64,000 nt of DNA from Alphaproteobacteria bacterium (GCA_030424845.1 JAUHWC010000004.1:124001-188000); one strand, 5' to 3'; shown: positions 17,770 through 26,958, counted from the stretch's first letter. Notes: generated by a model from the sequence alone, not told the origin. Translations and numbers: made by a program.

Positions 17770-18831
17770 TTACCCCTGCTCCGCCGCGATCCTCTGCGCC
17801 ACCAGCCTGCGCACGAGGATCGCGCCCTTGTCGCGCGGCAGCACCACGGGGTTGTGGGCCAACAGGTCATGGCTGGACATCTGCGCTTCGATATCCTCCA
17901 TGATCGGCCCGTCCTCGCGCGCGAAGATGCCGCTGAAGAAGTCGATGAACTGCTGGTCCCCCGCCGCATCGCGCTCCAGCTCGATAATGCGGGTGAAGCC
18001 GGAGAAATAGTGGCTGGTGGTGGCGGTTTCGGGCGTGATGCAGTGGGTCTGCTCCATATAGGGCTGCCGGCAACTGGCCGGATCATCGCCCGCCGGCACC
18101 GCGCCCATGGTGAAACGCATGTTGGCCGGTGCTTCCCAGACCGTGTCATTCCACTGGTCGAACGGCGTACCGTGCGGCACCCCGTTGTCGAAAGTGCCAT
18201 GTTCGGGAATGTTCGGCACGAAAGTGCGGCTGAGCACCCGGCCCTGTTCGTCTGACCTTGCGGTATAGACTTCGCCCGGCACCTTGCCCGGTTCTTCCTT
18301 CCAGCCGCCGATGGTGCTGGTGTGGAGGAAGAACAGGTGGGTCAGCTCCATCAGGTTGTCGTTCCCCAACTGCCAGTTGCCGTTGAAGTGATAGTGCCAC
18401 AGCAGCGGGCGCATATCGTCCCGGTCCATGTGGCTGTGATCGGGGATGGCCGAAGGATCGGCCTTGTCCGCATCGCCCAGCCAGATCCACAGCATCCGGT
18501 GCTTCTCGACCAGCGGGAATGTCTGCACGTCGGCACCGGGCGGCGGCGCATCCTGGTAGGGGCTGTGGGTGCAACGACCGTCCGCGCCGAAGCGCAGCCC
18601 ATGATAGATGCATTCGACCTCGTCCCCCTTGCGCAGGCCCTTGGACAGGTAGGCGAAGCGGTGCGGACAACGATCGAGCATGGCCACTGCCTCGCCCGAT
18701 CCCTGCTTGCGGTAGATCAGCACCGGCACATCCAGCAGCCGGCGGGCAAACAGCGCATCGCCTGCCACCTCGTTGGCGAGCGCGGCGACATGCCAGGCGT
18801 TCCAGATGAATTCGGGGCTGCGTGTGATCAT
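17770..18831 (-). CDS. Rieske-type aromatic ring-hydroxylating / O-demethylating oxygenase
   Basis: 353 residues from ATG 18831 (MITRSPEF), with GAGG upstream. The Rieske [2Fe-2S] ligands are C55/H57 (CPHR) and C74/H77 (CIYHG). The mononuclear iron region is NDNLMELTHLFFLH (H165, H170). Size and motifs resemble vanillate O-demethylase oxygenase subunits rather than two-subunit dioxygenases. It would need a separate reductase, which is not in this window. Divergent from a MarR regulator whose start is 59 bases away, so MarR control is likely. The natural substrate, probably a methoxylated or substituted aromatic, is not deducible here. Confidence 0.88.
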   Translation of the reverse strand: MITRSPEFIWNAWHVAALANEVAGDALFARRLLDVPVLIYRKQGSGEAVAMLDRCPHRFAYLSKGLRKGDEVECIYHGLRFGADGRCTHSPYQDAPPPGADVQTFPLVEKHRMLWIWLGDADKADPSAIPDHSHMDRDDMRPLLWHYHFNGNWQLGNDNLMELTHLFFLHTSTIGGWKEEPGKVPGEVYTARSDEQGRVLSRTFVPNIPEHGTFDNGVPHGTPFDQWNDTVWEAPANMRFTMGAVPAGDDPASCRQPYMEQTHCITPETATTSHYFSGFTRIIELERDAAGDQQFIDFFSGIFAREDGPIMEDIEAQMSSHDLLAHNPVVLPRDKGAILVRRLVAQRIAAEQG

Positions 18832-18890
18832 GGGGGATTGCCTCGGGTCAGAGATTGGCAAGTAGGCGCGCATGCGGCAGGCCTGCGGTG

Positions 18891-19337
18891 ATGGCGCAGG
18901 ATGATGCGAACGACGAAGACCGGCTGAGCTTTCCCCAGCTGGTCAAATGGGTGGAGATGGTCACCCGCGCAGAGACCGAACAGGCGATGCGCGACATGCC
19001 CGTTTCCAGCTCGCAGCTCTTCGTGCTGGTGCTGCTGCAGGATCGTGGCGAGGCGACCTCTGCCCAGCTGGCGCGGATGATGCGGATCACCCCGCAAGCC
19101 CTCACCACCCTGCTCAAGCCCCTGCGCGATGACGGATTGATCGCCCGCCGCACTGATGAAGCCCATGCCCGCCGCCTGCTGTTGCGACTGACAGACAAGG
19201 GCGCGGCAATCCTGGCAAGGGCGCGCAAGCTGTCCCCGCTTGTCGAGGACAAGCTGCTGCCGGACTTTACCCCCGCCGAACGCGCAACGCTCAAGCGCCT
19301 GCTGGCACGCGTGGCGCGGCGGTTCGACGAAGGCTGA
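18891..19337 (+). CDS. MarR-family transcriptional regulator
   Basis: 148 residues from ATG 18891; an in-frame upstream start at 18855 would overlap the promoter of the divergent Rieske gene. The winged helix reads SSQLFVLVLLQDRGEATSAQLARMM, ITPQALTTLLKPLRDDGLIARR (recognition helix) and EAHARRLLLRLTDKG (wing with the conserved D/E-x-R pattern). C-terminal helices form the dimer interface. It likely represses the divergent Rieske oxygenase and perhaps the TauD/TfdA gene that follows 84 bases downstream, with an aromatic ligand as inducer; this is inferred from position only. Confidence 0.88.
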   Translation: MAQDDANDEDRLSFPQLVKWVEMVTRAETEQAMRDMPVSSSQLFVLVLLQDRGEATSAQLARMMRITPQALTTLLKPLRDDGLIARRTDEAHARRLLLRLTDKGAAILARARKLSPLVEDKLLPDFTPAERATLKRLLARVARRFDEG

Positions 19338-19421
19338 ATTCTCTCTCCCATTTGCCATCAATGTAAAGCAGGTTTATATTAAAGGCAAAGGCGCAGGCAG
19401 CGCCCGGATCGGGAGAGGATC

Positions 19422-20318
19422 ATGGCCGGATTCACCGCAACACCACTGACGGACAATATCGGCTGCCTTGTCGAGGGGCTGGACACCAGCACGCCGATGG
19501 ACGGACCTGAGCGCGATGCGTTGGTGGCGCTGTTCCACAAGCACCTCGCGCTTGCCATCCGCAGCCCGGTGCTCACCCCTCACCAGTATGTCGCCTTCAT
19601 CCGGCAACTGGGCGAGCCCGATCCCTCGGACACCAGCCGTTATCACGAGCCGATCGATATCGATGGCTTCAAGGGCCTGCGCCTCGTCTCCAACATCTCC
19701 GAAGGCGGCAAGACCATCGGGCAATTCGGAAATGACGAGATGGGCTGGCACCAGGACCGATGGACAGACGAGGCGCCGCCGCCCGCCACCGCGCTGCATG
19801 GCGTGGAAGTGACGAGCAGGGGCGGCCGCACCGGCATCGCCAGCCTTGTCGCGGCCTTCGAGGCGCTTCCCGCCGGCCTGCGCGCCCGGATCGAAGGGCG
19901 CAGCATCCATTTCCCGCTGCAGGTCAACGATTTCGAAGGCGCGCTGGATGCGGCCGACATCGAGGACCCGGCGCTGTTCCGCAAGGTTCCGCTGGTGCAG
20001 TGCCACGCGGTGTCAGGCGCGAAGTTCCTGTTCCTCGGCGCGCGCAGGATCCTCTCCTACATCGACACCGCGCCGCGCATCACCGGGCTGGACAAGCAAG
20101 CCTCCGCAGAACTGCTCGATGCGATCTACGACCATGTGGCGAAGCCCGAATTCAATTACTGGCACCAGTGGCAGCAGGGCGACATCCTGATCTGGGACAA
20201 CCGCGCCTGCGCCCATCGCCGCGAAGCCTTCGACGCGTCGGAACGCCGCCTGCTCTATGGCACGCCTATCGTCAGTTCGCAGGTCCTTTGGGGCGGCCAG
20301 CCCGCGCTGGCCGCCTGA
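19422..20318 (+). CDS. TauD/TfdA-family Fe(II)/2-oxoglutarate-dependent dioxygenase
   Basis: 298 residues; GGGAGAGG precedes ATG 19422. The facial-triad residues are H110 and D112 (GWHQDRW) and the distal H265 (CAHRREAF), with the 2-oxoglutarate-binding Arg nearby (ERRLL, residues 274-276). TauD/TfdA enzymes hydroxylate substrates such as taurine, sulfonates or aryloxyacetates, releasing succinate and CO2. The neighbours are a Rieske oxygenase, a MarR regulator and a TauE/SafE permease, which could move an organosulfonate or its sulfite product, but the exact substrate cannot be read from sequence. Confidence 0.9.
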   Translation: MAGFTATPLTDNIGCLVEGLDTSTPMDGPERDALVALFHKHLALAIRSPVLTPHQYVAFIRQLGEPDPSDTSRYHEPIDIDGFKGLRLVSNISEGGKTIGQFGNDEMGWHQDRWTDEAPPPATALHGVEVTSRGGRTGIASLVAAFEALPAGLRARIEGRSIHFPLQVNDFEGALDAADIEDPALFRKVPLVQCHAVSGAKFLFLGARRILSYIDTAPRITGLDKQASAELLDAIYDHVAKPEFNYWHQWQQGDILIWDNRACAHRREAFDASERRLLYGTPIVSSQVLWGGQPALAA

Positions 20319-20321
20319 TCC

Positions 20322-21518
20322 CTACTCCTCGAACCCGGTCATCACGAACTTCTGCACGCGGCGGCCGGTGTTCACCTCGCTGGTGTAGATATTGCCCTGG
20401 GAGTCCACATCGAGGCTGTGCAGCCAGATGAACTCGCCAAGGTAGCGGCCGTTCTTGCCGAAGCTGCCGAGCACCTCGTGCGTTTCGCGCAGCAGGATCC
20501 ACACCCGGCCGTTCATCATGTCCGCGACATAGACATACTTGCCATCGGGGCTGAAGCCGACATCGGTCGCCGTGCGGGTGCCGCCGGTTTCCCCGGCGAT
20601 CACCAGGTTCTGGAGGAATTCCACGCCATCTTCCGTCTCGCGGAAGATCTGCACGCGGTTGTTGCGCCGGTCACAAACATAGATGGTGGATTCCGGACCG
20701 CGCACCACGCAGTGCACGATATCGCCGAAATTCTCGCCTTCCACCTGCGGCCCGCCATCGCCGGTGCTGGTGGCCTGGCTCTGGTCGAAATCGCCCTCGC
20801 GAACCGGCGCCATCGGCGGTTGGCCCCATGCCCCGAACAGCCCGTCGAAGCTGTGGTTGTGGGCATCATCCTCTGCAAAACCGACGATTCGCTTGTTGGC
20901 ATAGCCGTCCGCAATCAGGATATCGCCGCCGACAGAGCTGATGTCGGCCGGCAGCCCCAGGAGCTCTTCGGAGAAATTGCCGTCGGTCTGTTCCCTGCGT
21001 CCGATCTGGCCGAGGTATTCGCCCTCCGCGGAATACTTGATCGCGATATGGTCCCCGGCGCCGTTGCCGCCGATCCAGACATTGCTGTCCTCATCCGCGA
21101 AGATACCATGGGTGTTGGCCGGCCACTGGTTGACACCGTCGATCGTCGGCGCGCTCTCGGCACCGCCCCAGCCGGCGACTACCCGGCCTTGCGGGTCGAG
21201 CCGCAAGACGGGGGGCGGGACGATGCAGCAGGCGATGGCCTGGCCGCTGGCGAGCCCGGTATCGGTCGGGCCAAGGGAATGCGGGCGCTGCGTCAGCCAG
21301 ACGTGGTCATCCGGACCCACGGCGATCCCGGACACCTGGCCGAGCATCATGTCACCGGGAAGGTCCGGCCAGTCGGCATCGGCCTTGAACACGGGAAACG
21401 GGTGTTCGGTGTTCACCCGGTCGCTGGTGATATCGACCAGCGTCTGCGCTGCGGCGGGCGCAGCCACCGCCAGCGCCATCACGGCGGCACCTGCGGCGAG
21501 TATCGTCTTGTGCATCAT
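20322..21518 (-). CDS. Secreted NHL-repeat / six-bladed beta-propeller protein
   Basis: 398 residues from ATG 21518 with GGGAG 6 bases upstream. A signal peptide ends near APAAAQTL. The rest is an NHL-type propeller: repeats with GIAVGPDDHVWL, GIFADEDSNVWIGG, DGYANKRIVGF, IYVCDRRNNRVQIF, VGFSPDGKYVYVADMMNGRVWIL and LDVDSQGNIYTSEVNTGRRVQKF. The arrangement resembles the lyase half of peptidylglycine alpha-amidating enzymes and secreted 6-bladed hydrolases, but no catalytic set is confirmed. Convergent with the TauD/TfdA gene, which ends 3 bases away, and upstream of the TauE/SafE permease on the opposite arrangement. Confidence 0.82.
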   Translation of the reverse strand: MMHKTILAAGAAVMALAVAAPAAAQTLVDITSDRVNTEHPFPVFKADADWPDLPGDMMLGQVSGIAVGPDDHVWLTQRPHSLGPTDTGLASGQAIACCIVPPPVLRLDPQGRVVAGWGGAESAPTIDGVNQWPANTHGIFADEDSNVWIGGNGAGDHIAIKYSAEGEYLGQIGRREQTDGNFSEELLGLPADISSVGGDILIADGYANKRIVGFAEDDAHNHSFDGLFGAWGQPPMAPVREGDFDQSQATSTGDGGPQVEGENFGDIVHCVVRGPESTIYVCDRRNNRVQIFRETEDGVEFLQNLVIAGETGGTRTATDVGFSPDGKYVYVADMMNGRVWILLRETHEVLGSFGKNGRYLGEFIWLHSLDVDSQGNIYTSEVNTGRRVQKFVMTGFEE

Positions 21519-21568
21519 GTGTACTCCCTTCGTGATCCTCTGGTGTTCCTCAAAATGCGATGTGCTGT

Positions 21569-22387
21569 TTATCCGTTGGTGATTATCGTGACCCCCACGA
21601 CGATCAGGTAAAGCCCGAAAACCAGCCGCAGCAAGCGCGCGCTCAACTTGTGCGCCGCCGCCACGCCGAGCGGTGCGAACAGCACCGATGTGACAATGAT
21701 CGCCAGTGCGGCGGGCCAGTTCACATAGCCCAGCGATCCGGGAGGCAGGCCGCTCTCCGAAAGGCCGATCAGGATGAAGCCGATGGTGCCGGGAACCGCG
21801 ATGATCGCGCCCATCCCGCTGGCGGTGCCGATGGCGCGGTGGATCGAAGTGCCGCACAAGGTCATCACCACCGTGGTGATCGTGCCGCCACCGATGCCCA
21901 GCAGGCTGGACAGCAGGCCGAGACCGCCCGCAAGCCCCACCTTGGCGGCCCCGCCGGGCATCCGGTCCAGCACTTGCCGGTCATGGATGCGCGGGCTCAG
22001 GAAATGGACAGCAAAGCCGAGCACGCCGATGCCGAAGATCAGCGCCAGCGTCGCACTGGAGACAACATCGGCAATCGCAGCGCCCAGCACCGTGCCGGCA
22101 ACCACCCAGGGGCCCCAGCTCCTGAGCACGTCGAAATCCACCGAATCGCGCTGCGCATGGCTGCGGACCGAGCGCAACGAGGTGAAGATGATGGTGGCAA
22201 GCGAGGTGCCGACGGCAATGTGGGTCAACTGGTCAGGAGATGCGCCCAGCAGCGGCAGGATAAGGATCAGAGCCGGCACCACCACGAAACCGCCGCCGAT
22301 GCCGAACAGGCCGCCGGCAAAACCGGCCCCTGCCCCGGCTGCAAGCAGGGCGGCGATGGGCAGCAGCAGTTCGGAGTTCCCTGTCAC
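21569..22387 (-). CDS. TauE/SafE (TSUP) family anion permease
   Basis: 272 residues from GTG 22387. It has the eight-helix layout of TSUP transporters with two Gly-rich signature repeats, AGFAGGLFGIGGGFVVVPAL and GLLSSLLGIGGGTI, one in each half. The family exports sulfite, sulfoacetate or related organic anions across the inner membrane. It lies 50 bases upstream of the NHL-repeat gene on the same strand and may be co-transcribed with it. It is divergent from the old yellow enzyme gene at 22477. Confidence 0.9.
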   Translation of the reverse strand: MTGNSELLLPIAALLAAGAGAGFAGGLFGIGGGFVVVPALILILPLLGASPDQLTHIAVGTSLATIIFTSLRSVRSHAQRDSVDFDVLRSWGPWVVAGTVLGAAIADVVSSATLALIFGIGVLGFAVHFLSPRIHDRQVLDRMPGGAAKVGLAGGLGLLSSLLGIGGGTITTVVMTLCGTSIHRAIGTASGMGAIIAVPGTIGFILIGLSESGLPPGSLGYVNWPAALAIIVTSVLFAPLGVAAAHKLSARLLRLVFGLYLIVVGVTIITNG

Positions 22388-22476
22388 AATGGCGGCAATC
22401 TAGGCCACGCAGGGGCAAGGTCGAGTCGTTTCAGCTTCATCTGGCTATTCTGCGACACTTCATTACAAGTTTCGCG

Positions 22477-23622
22477 ATGGACCAAATGACGCCCCCGGAC
22501 CCTTCGATCCTGTTCACCCCCGTCACCATAAACGGGACGACTTTTCGCAACCGCTGGGTGATGCCCGCCATGCAGCGCGGCATGTGCGAGAACGGCGCCC
22601 CTTCGGCAGAACTCGCCGCCTATTACCGCCGCAGGGCGCAAGGCGGGACGGCGCTGGTCATCGGGGAAAGCGCAGCGATCGACCATCCCTCTGCCACGGT
22701 CCAGCCGACCAGCGCGCATATCAATGCCGCCACTGGCGATGCCTGGGCACGCTGCGTGGACGAGGTACAAGCGGCCGGCGGCGAAATGATGCTGCAACTC
22801 TGGCACGAAGGCGCCATGCGCACGGATGGACAGGCGCTGAGCCCGTCCGGACTTGCCCATCCCGGCAAGCAAAGCGGCCGCGCTGCCACGCTGGATGAGC
22901 TGGCCGAAATCCGCGACGGTTTCGCCCGCTCGGCCCGCATCGCGAAGGACATTGGCGCTTGCGGCGTGGAGGTGCACGCCGCGCACGGTTATTTCCTCGA
23001 CCAGTTCCTGTGGCACGGATCGAACATCCGCGATGATGGCTATGGCGGCCCGCTGATCGCCCACCGCGCCCGCTTCCCGGCAGAGATCGTCGCCGCCATC
23101 CGCGCCGAATGCGGGCCGGACTTCCTGATCTCGCTGCGCTTCTCCCAATGGAAGGAGGTCGATTACGAGGCGAAGGTTGCCCCCTCGCCTGACGAGCTGG
23201 CCGAAATGGCCACCATTTTCCGCCAGGCCGGCGTGGATGTGCTGCACGCCTCCACCCGCCGTTTCTGGGAAGCCGAATGGGCAGGCGATGGTCGCAACCT
23301 TGCCGGCTGGACCAAGGCTGGCGGCGGCCTGCCGGTGATCACGGTGGGGTCGGTCGGCCTCGATACGGACGTGATGGACGTGTTCAGGAAACAGGTGGAC
23401 CCGCAGCCGCGCGTGAAGCTGGCGATCGATGAACTGGCCGTCCGCATGGCAGCCGGTGAATTCGACATGGTGGCGGTTGGTCGCGCCCTGATCGGCGATC
23501 CGGATTTCGTGGCCAAGGTGGAAGCAGGCGATTACAAGGCCATCCGCACCTTCCGGCGCGACGACCTCGGCAAGCTGGAATGGGATTTATCCATTGTCGA
23601 AGAGGCACATGGCGGCCATTGA
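22477..23622 (+). CDS. NADH:flavin oxidoreductase, old yellow enzyme family
   Basis: 381 residues. A TIM-barrel OYE: FTPVTINGTTFRNRWVMPAMQRGMCENGAPSAELAAYYRRRAQGG at the N-terminus, LQLWHEGAM, the active-site block GVEVHAAHGYFLDQFLWHGSNIR (two His for substrate carbonyl binding), and VGRALIGDPDFVAKV near the C-terminus for FMN phosphate. No C-terminal [4Fe-4S]/FAD extension, so it is the short form. It reduces an alpha,beta-unsaturated carbonyl with NAD(P)H; the substrate is unknown. Its stop overlaps a possible TTG start of the next gene. Confidence 0.9.
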   Translation: MDQMTPPDPSILFTPVTINGTTFRNRWVMPAMQRGMCENGAPSAELAAYYRRRAQGGTALVIGESAAIDHPSATVQPTSAHINAATGDAWARCVDEVQAAGGEMMLQLWHEGAMRTDGQALSPSGLAHPGKQSGRAATLDELAEIRDGFARSARIAKDIGACGVEVHAAHGYFLDQFLWHGSNIRDDGYGGPLIAHRARFPAEIVAAIRAECGPDFLISLRFSQWKEVDYEAKVAPSPDELAEMATIFRQAGVDVLHASTRRFWEAEWAGDGRNLAGWTKAGGGLPVITVGSVGLDTDVMDVFRKQVDPQPRVKLAIDELAVRMAAGEFDMVAVGRALIGDPDFVAKVEAGDYKAIRTFRRDDLGKLEWDLSIVEEAHGGH

Positions 23623-23630
23623 GCAAATCC

Positions 23631-24440
23631 ATGATCCTGCCGACCAGCACAGTCGAGAAACCCTGGGGACGCGACATCCTGCCCGCGCCCTTCGCCTCCG
23701 TGGCGGGCAAGCGCATTGGCGAGATCTGGTTCGAACCGCCGCCGGCCATGCCCGAGCTGCTGGTGAAATACATCTTCACCTCCGAGAAGCTGTCCATCCA
23801 GTGCCACCCGGGGGATGCCCAGGCAAAGGCCGCCGGGATCGGCAACAAGGGCAAGGAGGAATGCTGGCTGGTGGTCGAAGCCCAGGCCGGGGCCACGCTG
23901 GGCATCGGTTTCCGCGAACCGATCGATGCCGAAACCATGCGCGAGGCCGCACTGGACGGTTCGATCGAGGAAATGCTCGAATGGCATGAAGTGGCGGCAG
24001 GCGATTTCTTCTACATCCCGGCCGGCACGGTCCATGCCATCGGACCGGGCGTCTCGATCATCGAGGTGCAGCAGAATACCGACATCACCTATCGCCTGTA
24101 TGATTACGGCCGCCCGCGCGAACTGCACCTGGATGAAGGCATCAAGGTCGCACACGGCCGCCCCTATCCGGCCGAACTGCGCAGCCGGTTGCCTGCCAGT
24201 GGCCATGCATCGCTGGTGGATGGCCCCTGCTTCACGCTCGACCTGGTGGATGGCGTGGCGGACGATGCCCTGCTCTACAGCTATGCAGAGCCGCTGCTGG
24301 TGATCCCGGTGGCGGGCGATGTGCTGGTTGGCGGGGCGGATATCGTGCGCGCGGGCGAATGTGCCCTTGCGCCTGACCTGGCATCGGTCACCTTCGCAAC
24401 CGACGGCAAATGCCTCATCGCCCGCCCAAGGCGAGGCTGA
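23631..24440 (+). CDS. Class I mannose-6-phosphate isomerase-like protein
   Basis: 269 residues from ATG 23631; an in-frame TTG at 23619 would overlap the OYE stop. Zinc-site residues fit type I phosphomannose isomerase: IQCHPGDAQAK (Gln, His), LEWHEV, HAIGPGVSIIEVQQNTD (Glu, His) and YRLYDYGRPRELH. It converts mannose-6-phosphate and fructose-6-phosphate for glycan precursor supply. It is shorter than E. coli ManA (about 390 residues), as the alpha-helical insert is missing, which is usual in this group. Confidence 0.82.
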   Translation: MILPTSTVEKPWGRDILPAPFASVAGKRIGEIWFEPPPAMPELLVKYIFTSEKLSIQCHPGDAQAKAAGIGNKGKEECWLVVEAQAGATLGIGFREPIDAETMREAALDGSIEEMLEWHEVAAGDFFYIPAGTVHAIGPGVSIIEVQQNTDITYRLYDYGRPRELHLDEGIKVAHGRPYPAELRSRLPASGHASLVDGPCFTLDLVDGVADDALLYSYAEPLLVIPVAGDVLVGGADIVRAGECALAPDLASVTFATDGKCLIARPRRG

Positions 24441-24449
24441 GACGGCCGA

Positions 24450-24872
24450 TCAGGCCGAAGGAAGCACCGGATAGCAGCTTTCGACGGTAACCAGTCCTTC
24501 CCAGCCGGGCAGGAAGCCGGTCATCACGGAATCGAAACCGTGACGTATCGCCACGCGGCTCGAATTGGGAAAGCCGCGGCAGGTGACGCCGCTTTGTGTC
24601 GTGATGCTCTCATTGGTGACGCCGATCCCGAAGGAGGATGCGCGGGCAACCGCGAAGGACCGACGCTCGGTCTCGTCAGCGCAGCTCGTGCTCACGGACA
24701 TGCAGCGCGCGGTGGAATAGGCCACCTCTTCCAGCGTCTGCTGCGTCCACAGCAAACGGCTGCCTTCGATCACCCCGAACAGCAAGAGGAACAGCACCGG
24801 CGCCACGAGCGCGAAGTCCGTGACCACCGAACCCGTCTCGTCAGCGAGGATCGATTGCAGGCGCCGCGTCAT
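24450..24872 (-). CDS. TadE-like pilus assembly protein (140 aa)
   Basis: 140 residues from ATG 24872; the preceding gene's stop is 2 bases upstream. The N-terminus has the TadE signature: DETGSVVTDFALVAPVLFLLLFGVIEGSRL, a short cytoplasmic stretch, a Glu-containing processing region and one membrane helix. The C-terminal domain has several Cys (CMSVSTSC, CRGFP, ESCY) likely disulfide-bonded in the periplasm. TadE/TadF are pseudopilins needed for tight-adherence (Flp) pilus assembly. This is the last of three overlapping or near-contiguous tad-type genes; no tadABC secretion genes are in the window. Confidence 0.78.
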   Translation of the reverse strand: MTRRLQSILADETGSVVTDFALVAPVLFLLLFGVIEGSRLLWTQQTLEEVAYSTARCMSVSTSCADETERRSFAVARASSFGIGVTNESITTQSGVTCRGFPNSSRVAIRHGFDSVMTGFLPGWEGLVTVESCYPVLPSA

Positions 24873-24874
24873 GC

Positions 24875-25381
24875 CTATTGCAGCCTGACCGTGGCCTGCT
24901 GCGAGACCGATGCGCCGGACAGCACGCTGCGCGGCACCATCATCGGGTCGAACGAGCGGCTGGCATTGATCGTCAGGTAATAACCTGCCGTCGATCCGGT
25001 GGTCATGCCGGGGCCGGAACAGGTATTGCCGCAACTGTTGGCGACATAGGTGCCATCCTGCTTCAGGCAGGCGCAGGTGCGGTTGAAATTGGTGCACGCG
25101 CCTGCACTGCCGTTGCAGGACACGGTGACGGCGGTGGACTGGTCCTCGGTCAGGCCGCGCACATAGAGCGGCAGACTGCCGAAGCTGACATTGTCGGCAT
25201 TGTTGAAGCTGGCCACGGCAGCCGCGCCGACAGCCTCGTTCAACTTGCCGCGCTGCAGGTAGAGCGAGCCGAAATCCAGCGCCACCATGATGATGACGAA
25301 GAAGAAGGTGCTCCACAGGGCGAATTCCACCGAGGCAACGCCATCGTCCCGGCGCCGAAGTTGTCTGAACAGGTCCATCAT
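24875..25381 (-). CDS. TadE-family pilus assembly protein (168 aa)
   Basis: 168 residues from ATG 25381, which overlaps the upstream TGA as TGATG; a second ATG at 25378 is an alternative. The TadE-type N-terminus is DDGVASVEFALWSTFFFVIIMVALDFGSLYL, with the Glu of the pseudopilin-like motif, then KLNEAVGAAAVASFNN. The C-terminal part has paired cysteines (CNGSAGACTNFNRTCACL, SCGNTC), unusual in number for TadE, suggesting a disulfide-rich periplasmic domain. Translationally coupled to the TadG-like gene. Confidence 0.78.
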   Translation of the reverse strand: MMDLFRQLRRRDDGVASVEFALWSTFFFVIIMVALDFGSLYLQRGKLNEAVGAAAVASFNNADNVSFGSLPLYVRGLTEDQSTAVTVSCNGSAGACTNFNRTCACLKQDGTYVANSCGNTCSGPGMTTGSTAGYYLTINASRSFDPMMVPRSVLSGASVSQQATVRLQ

Positions 25382-26958
25382 CACTTGATCAGGCGAATCT
25401 GGTCGCCGCCTCCTGGCTGGACTTCGATTTCCGACTGCATCCCCGGCGGGCACATGTTGTAGAGGTCTGCCGTCCCGCCGATCTGGATCATGCGCGCGGC
25501 GATCGACACGCAGCGGTCAACCCCAACGGGCGTGCCCAGCAGCGAAACCTCGGTCTTGGGCGTGTAGATCACCCCGCTCATGTAGAGGTCGGTGGTGCCG
25601 CGGAACTTGTGTTCGGCAGCGCCGGGGCCGTCCGGGTCCTCGAACACCAGCATGCCGTCCATGCGCGCGGCATCGATGGGGTTCACGCCTGCGCTGATCA
25701 GCTGCTGCTCGCTCATGCCCGAAATGTTGAGGGTGGAATTGCCGGTGATCGAGATGCTGGCCCCATCCTTCAGCACGAACATCACTCCCGTCCCGGTCAG
25801 CGAGTTGCCGCCGGCCATGGAGAAAATGCCCTCCAGCACGTAGATGCCGGGATCGAGCGTGGTGTCGCAACTGATCGTGAAGTCGGAGTAGGTCCCCGGC
25901 TGCATGTTGCCGCCGCCGCTGGTCTGCGTCTGGACGTTGGAATAGCTGACCGTTTCGGTGGTCGTTGCCACCTCGTAGATCTTGTTCTTGCCGCTGCCGC
26001 CGATCTGCGTCCAGTTCGTGGAGCTGGATGATGAGCCGGAAGGAACGGAAGAATAGGTCTGCCCATATTGGGTTGACGAACTCGTGCTGTCGGGCTGCGG
26101 GTCGGGGTGGTTGTAGGGCGTCGCCTTGTTCTGGTTCTGGCCCTTGTAATACTCGTAGGTCACGCTCACCGTCGTGGTGGCATCGGCCGTGAAGGTGGTG
26201 GTCGCCGGCTCGCAGGACAGCGAACGTTCGGTGGGATTGTCCGGCAGGGTGAGGCCGGCATAAGGGTCCACCATGCCGGTGATGCCGGTCAGCACAGTGG
26301 CAGAGGAAAAACCACCGTGCTGGTCATAAACACCGCCCGCCGTCACGACGGTGCCGACGTTGTAGTCGCCCGGGGCGCCGCTGATCCGGATGACATCCGA
26401 TGCATTGGACAGGGCTGCAATCCCGCAAGGTGAATCCACCGTCGGATTGCCGTTGAACCAGATCGCCTTCGATTCCGTTTCATCGAGGGCCAGCAGGCAG
26501 GAGGAATAGGCCGATCCTCCTCCACCGGAAACGCTGGAATAGCTTTCTGCCGTGACATTGAAGGAACCGGAAAACCCGAGGACGCTGGCCAGGATGTAGG
26601 GGGTGGGCATGCTCACGGTTACCAGGATGGCTTCCTGGCCGGCCGACGGGAAATCGGCCTGCAGGGTGGCCACCACCACGGCACCGCTCAGCCCGTTGGC
26701 GGCAGCGATGTCCTGCGCCACGGGGGTGATGACCGATTCCTCGCCGGAATCGCGATAGGCCATGGCGGCACCCAGCGCCGCCATGTCTGCGGCGCGCTGG
26801 ATGATCACCCGCTGCTGGTATCCACGGTTGAGGTCGAACGCCAGGCCCGCCGCACCGACGACAATGGGCAACGCCAGAGTTGCGATCGTCGTGACACCGG
26901 CAACGGTATCGCGAAGCAAGTCACGCAACAGGTAAAGGGCGAAGTTTTTCTCAAACAT
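25381..26958 (-). CDS. TadG-like pilus assembly protein
   Basis: 525 residues. The N-terminal membrane segment follows the Tad_N/TadG type: ALYLLRDLLRDTVAGVTTIATLALPIVVGAAGLAFDLNRGYQQRVIIQRAADMAALGAAMAY, where ancestors of TadG carry a FALxxP motif. The C-terminal part is a Ser/Thr/Gln/Asn-rich secreted domain with low-complexity tracts near residues 290-330 and a long MQPGTYSDFTISCDT / GIYVLEGIF segment. TadG is an auxiliary envelope protein of Flp pili. It is the first gene of the three; promoter probably in 26959-27053. Confidence 0.72.
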   Translation of the reverse strand: MFEKNFALYLLRDLLRDTVAGVTTIATLALPIVVGAAGLAFDLNRGYQQRVIIQRAADMAALGAAMAYRDSGEESVITPVAQDIAAANGLSGAVVVATLQADFPSAGQEAILVTVSMPTPYILASVLGFSGSFNVTAESYSSVSGGGGSAYSSCLLALDETESKAIWFNGNPTVDSPCGIAALSNASDVIRISGAPGDYNVGTVVTAGGVYDQHGGFSSATVLTGITGMVDPYAGLTLPDNPTERSLSCEPATTTFTADATTTVSVTYEYYKGQNQNKATPYNHPDPQPDSTSSSTQYGQTYSSVPSGSSSSSTNWTQIGGSGKNKIYEVATTTETVSYSNVQTQTSGGGNMQPGTYSDFTISCDTTLDPGIYVLEGIFSMAGGNSLTGTGVMFVLKDGASISITGNSTLNISGMSEQQLISAGVNPIDAARMDGMLVFEDPDGPGAAEHKFRGTTDLYMSGVIYTPKTEVSLLGTPVGVDRCVSIAARMIQIGGTADLYNMCPPGMQSEIEVQPGGGDQIRLIK

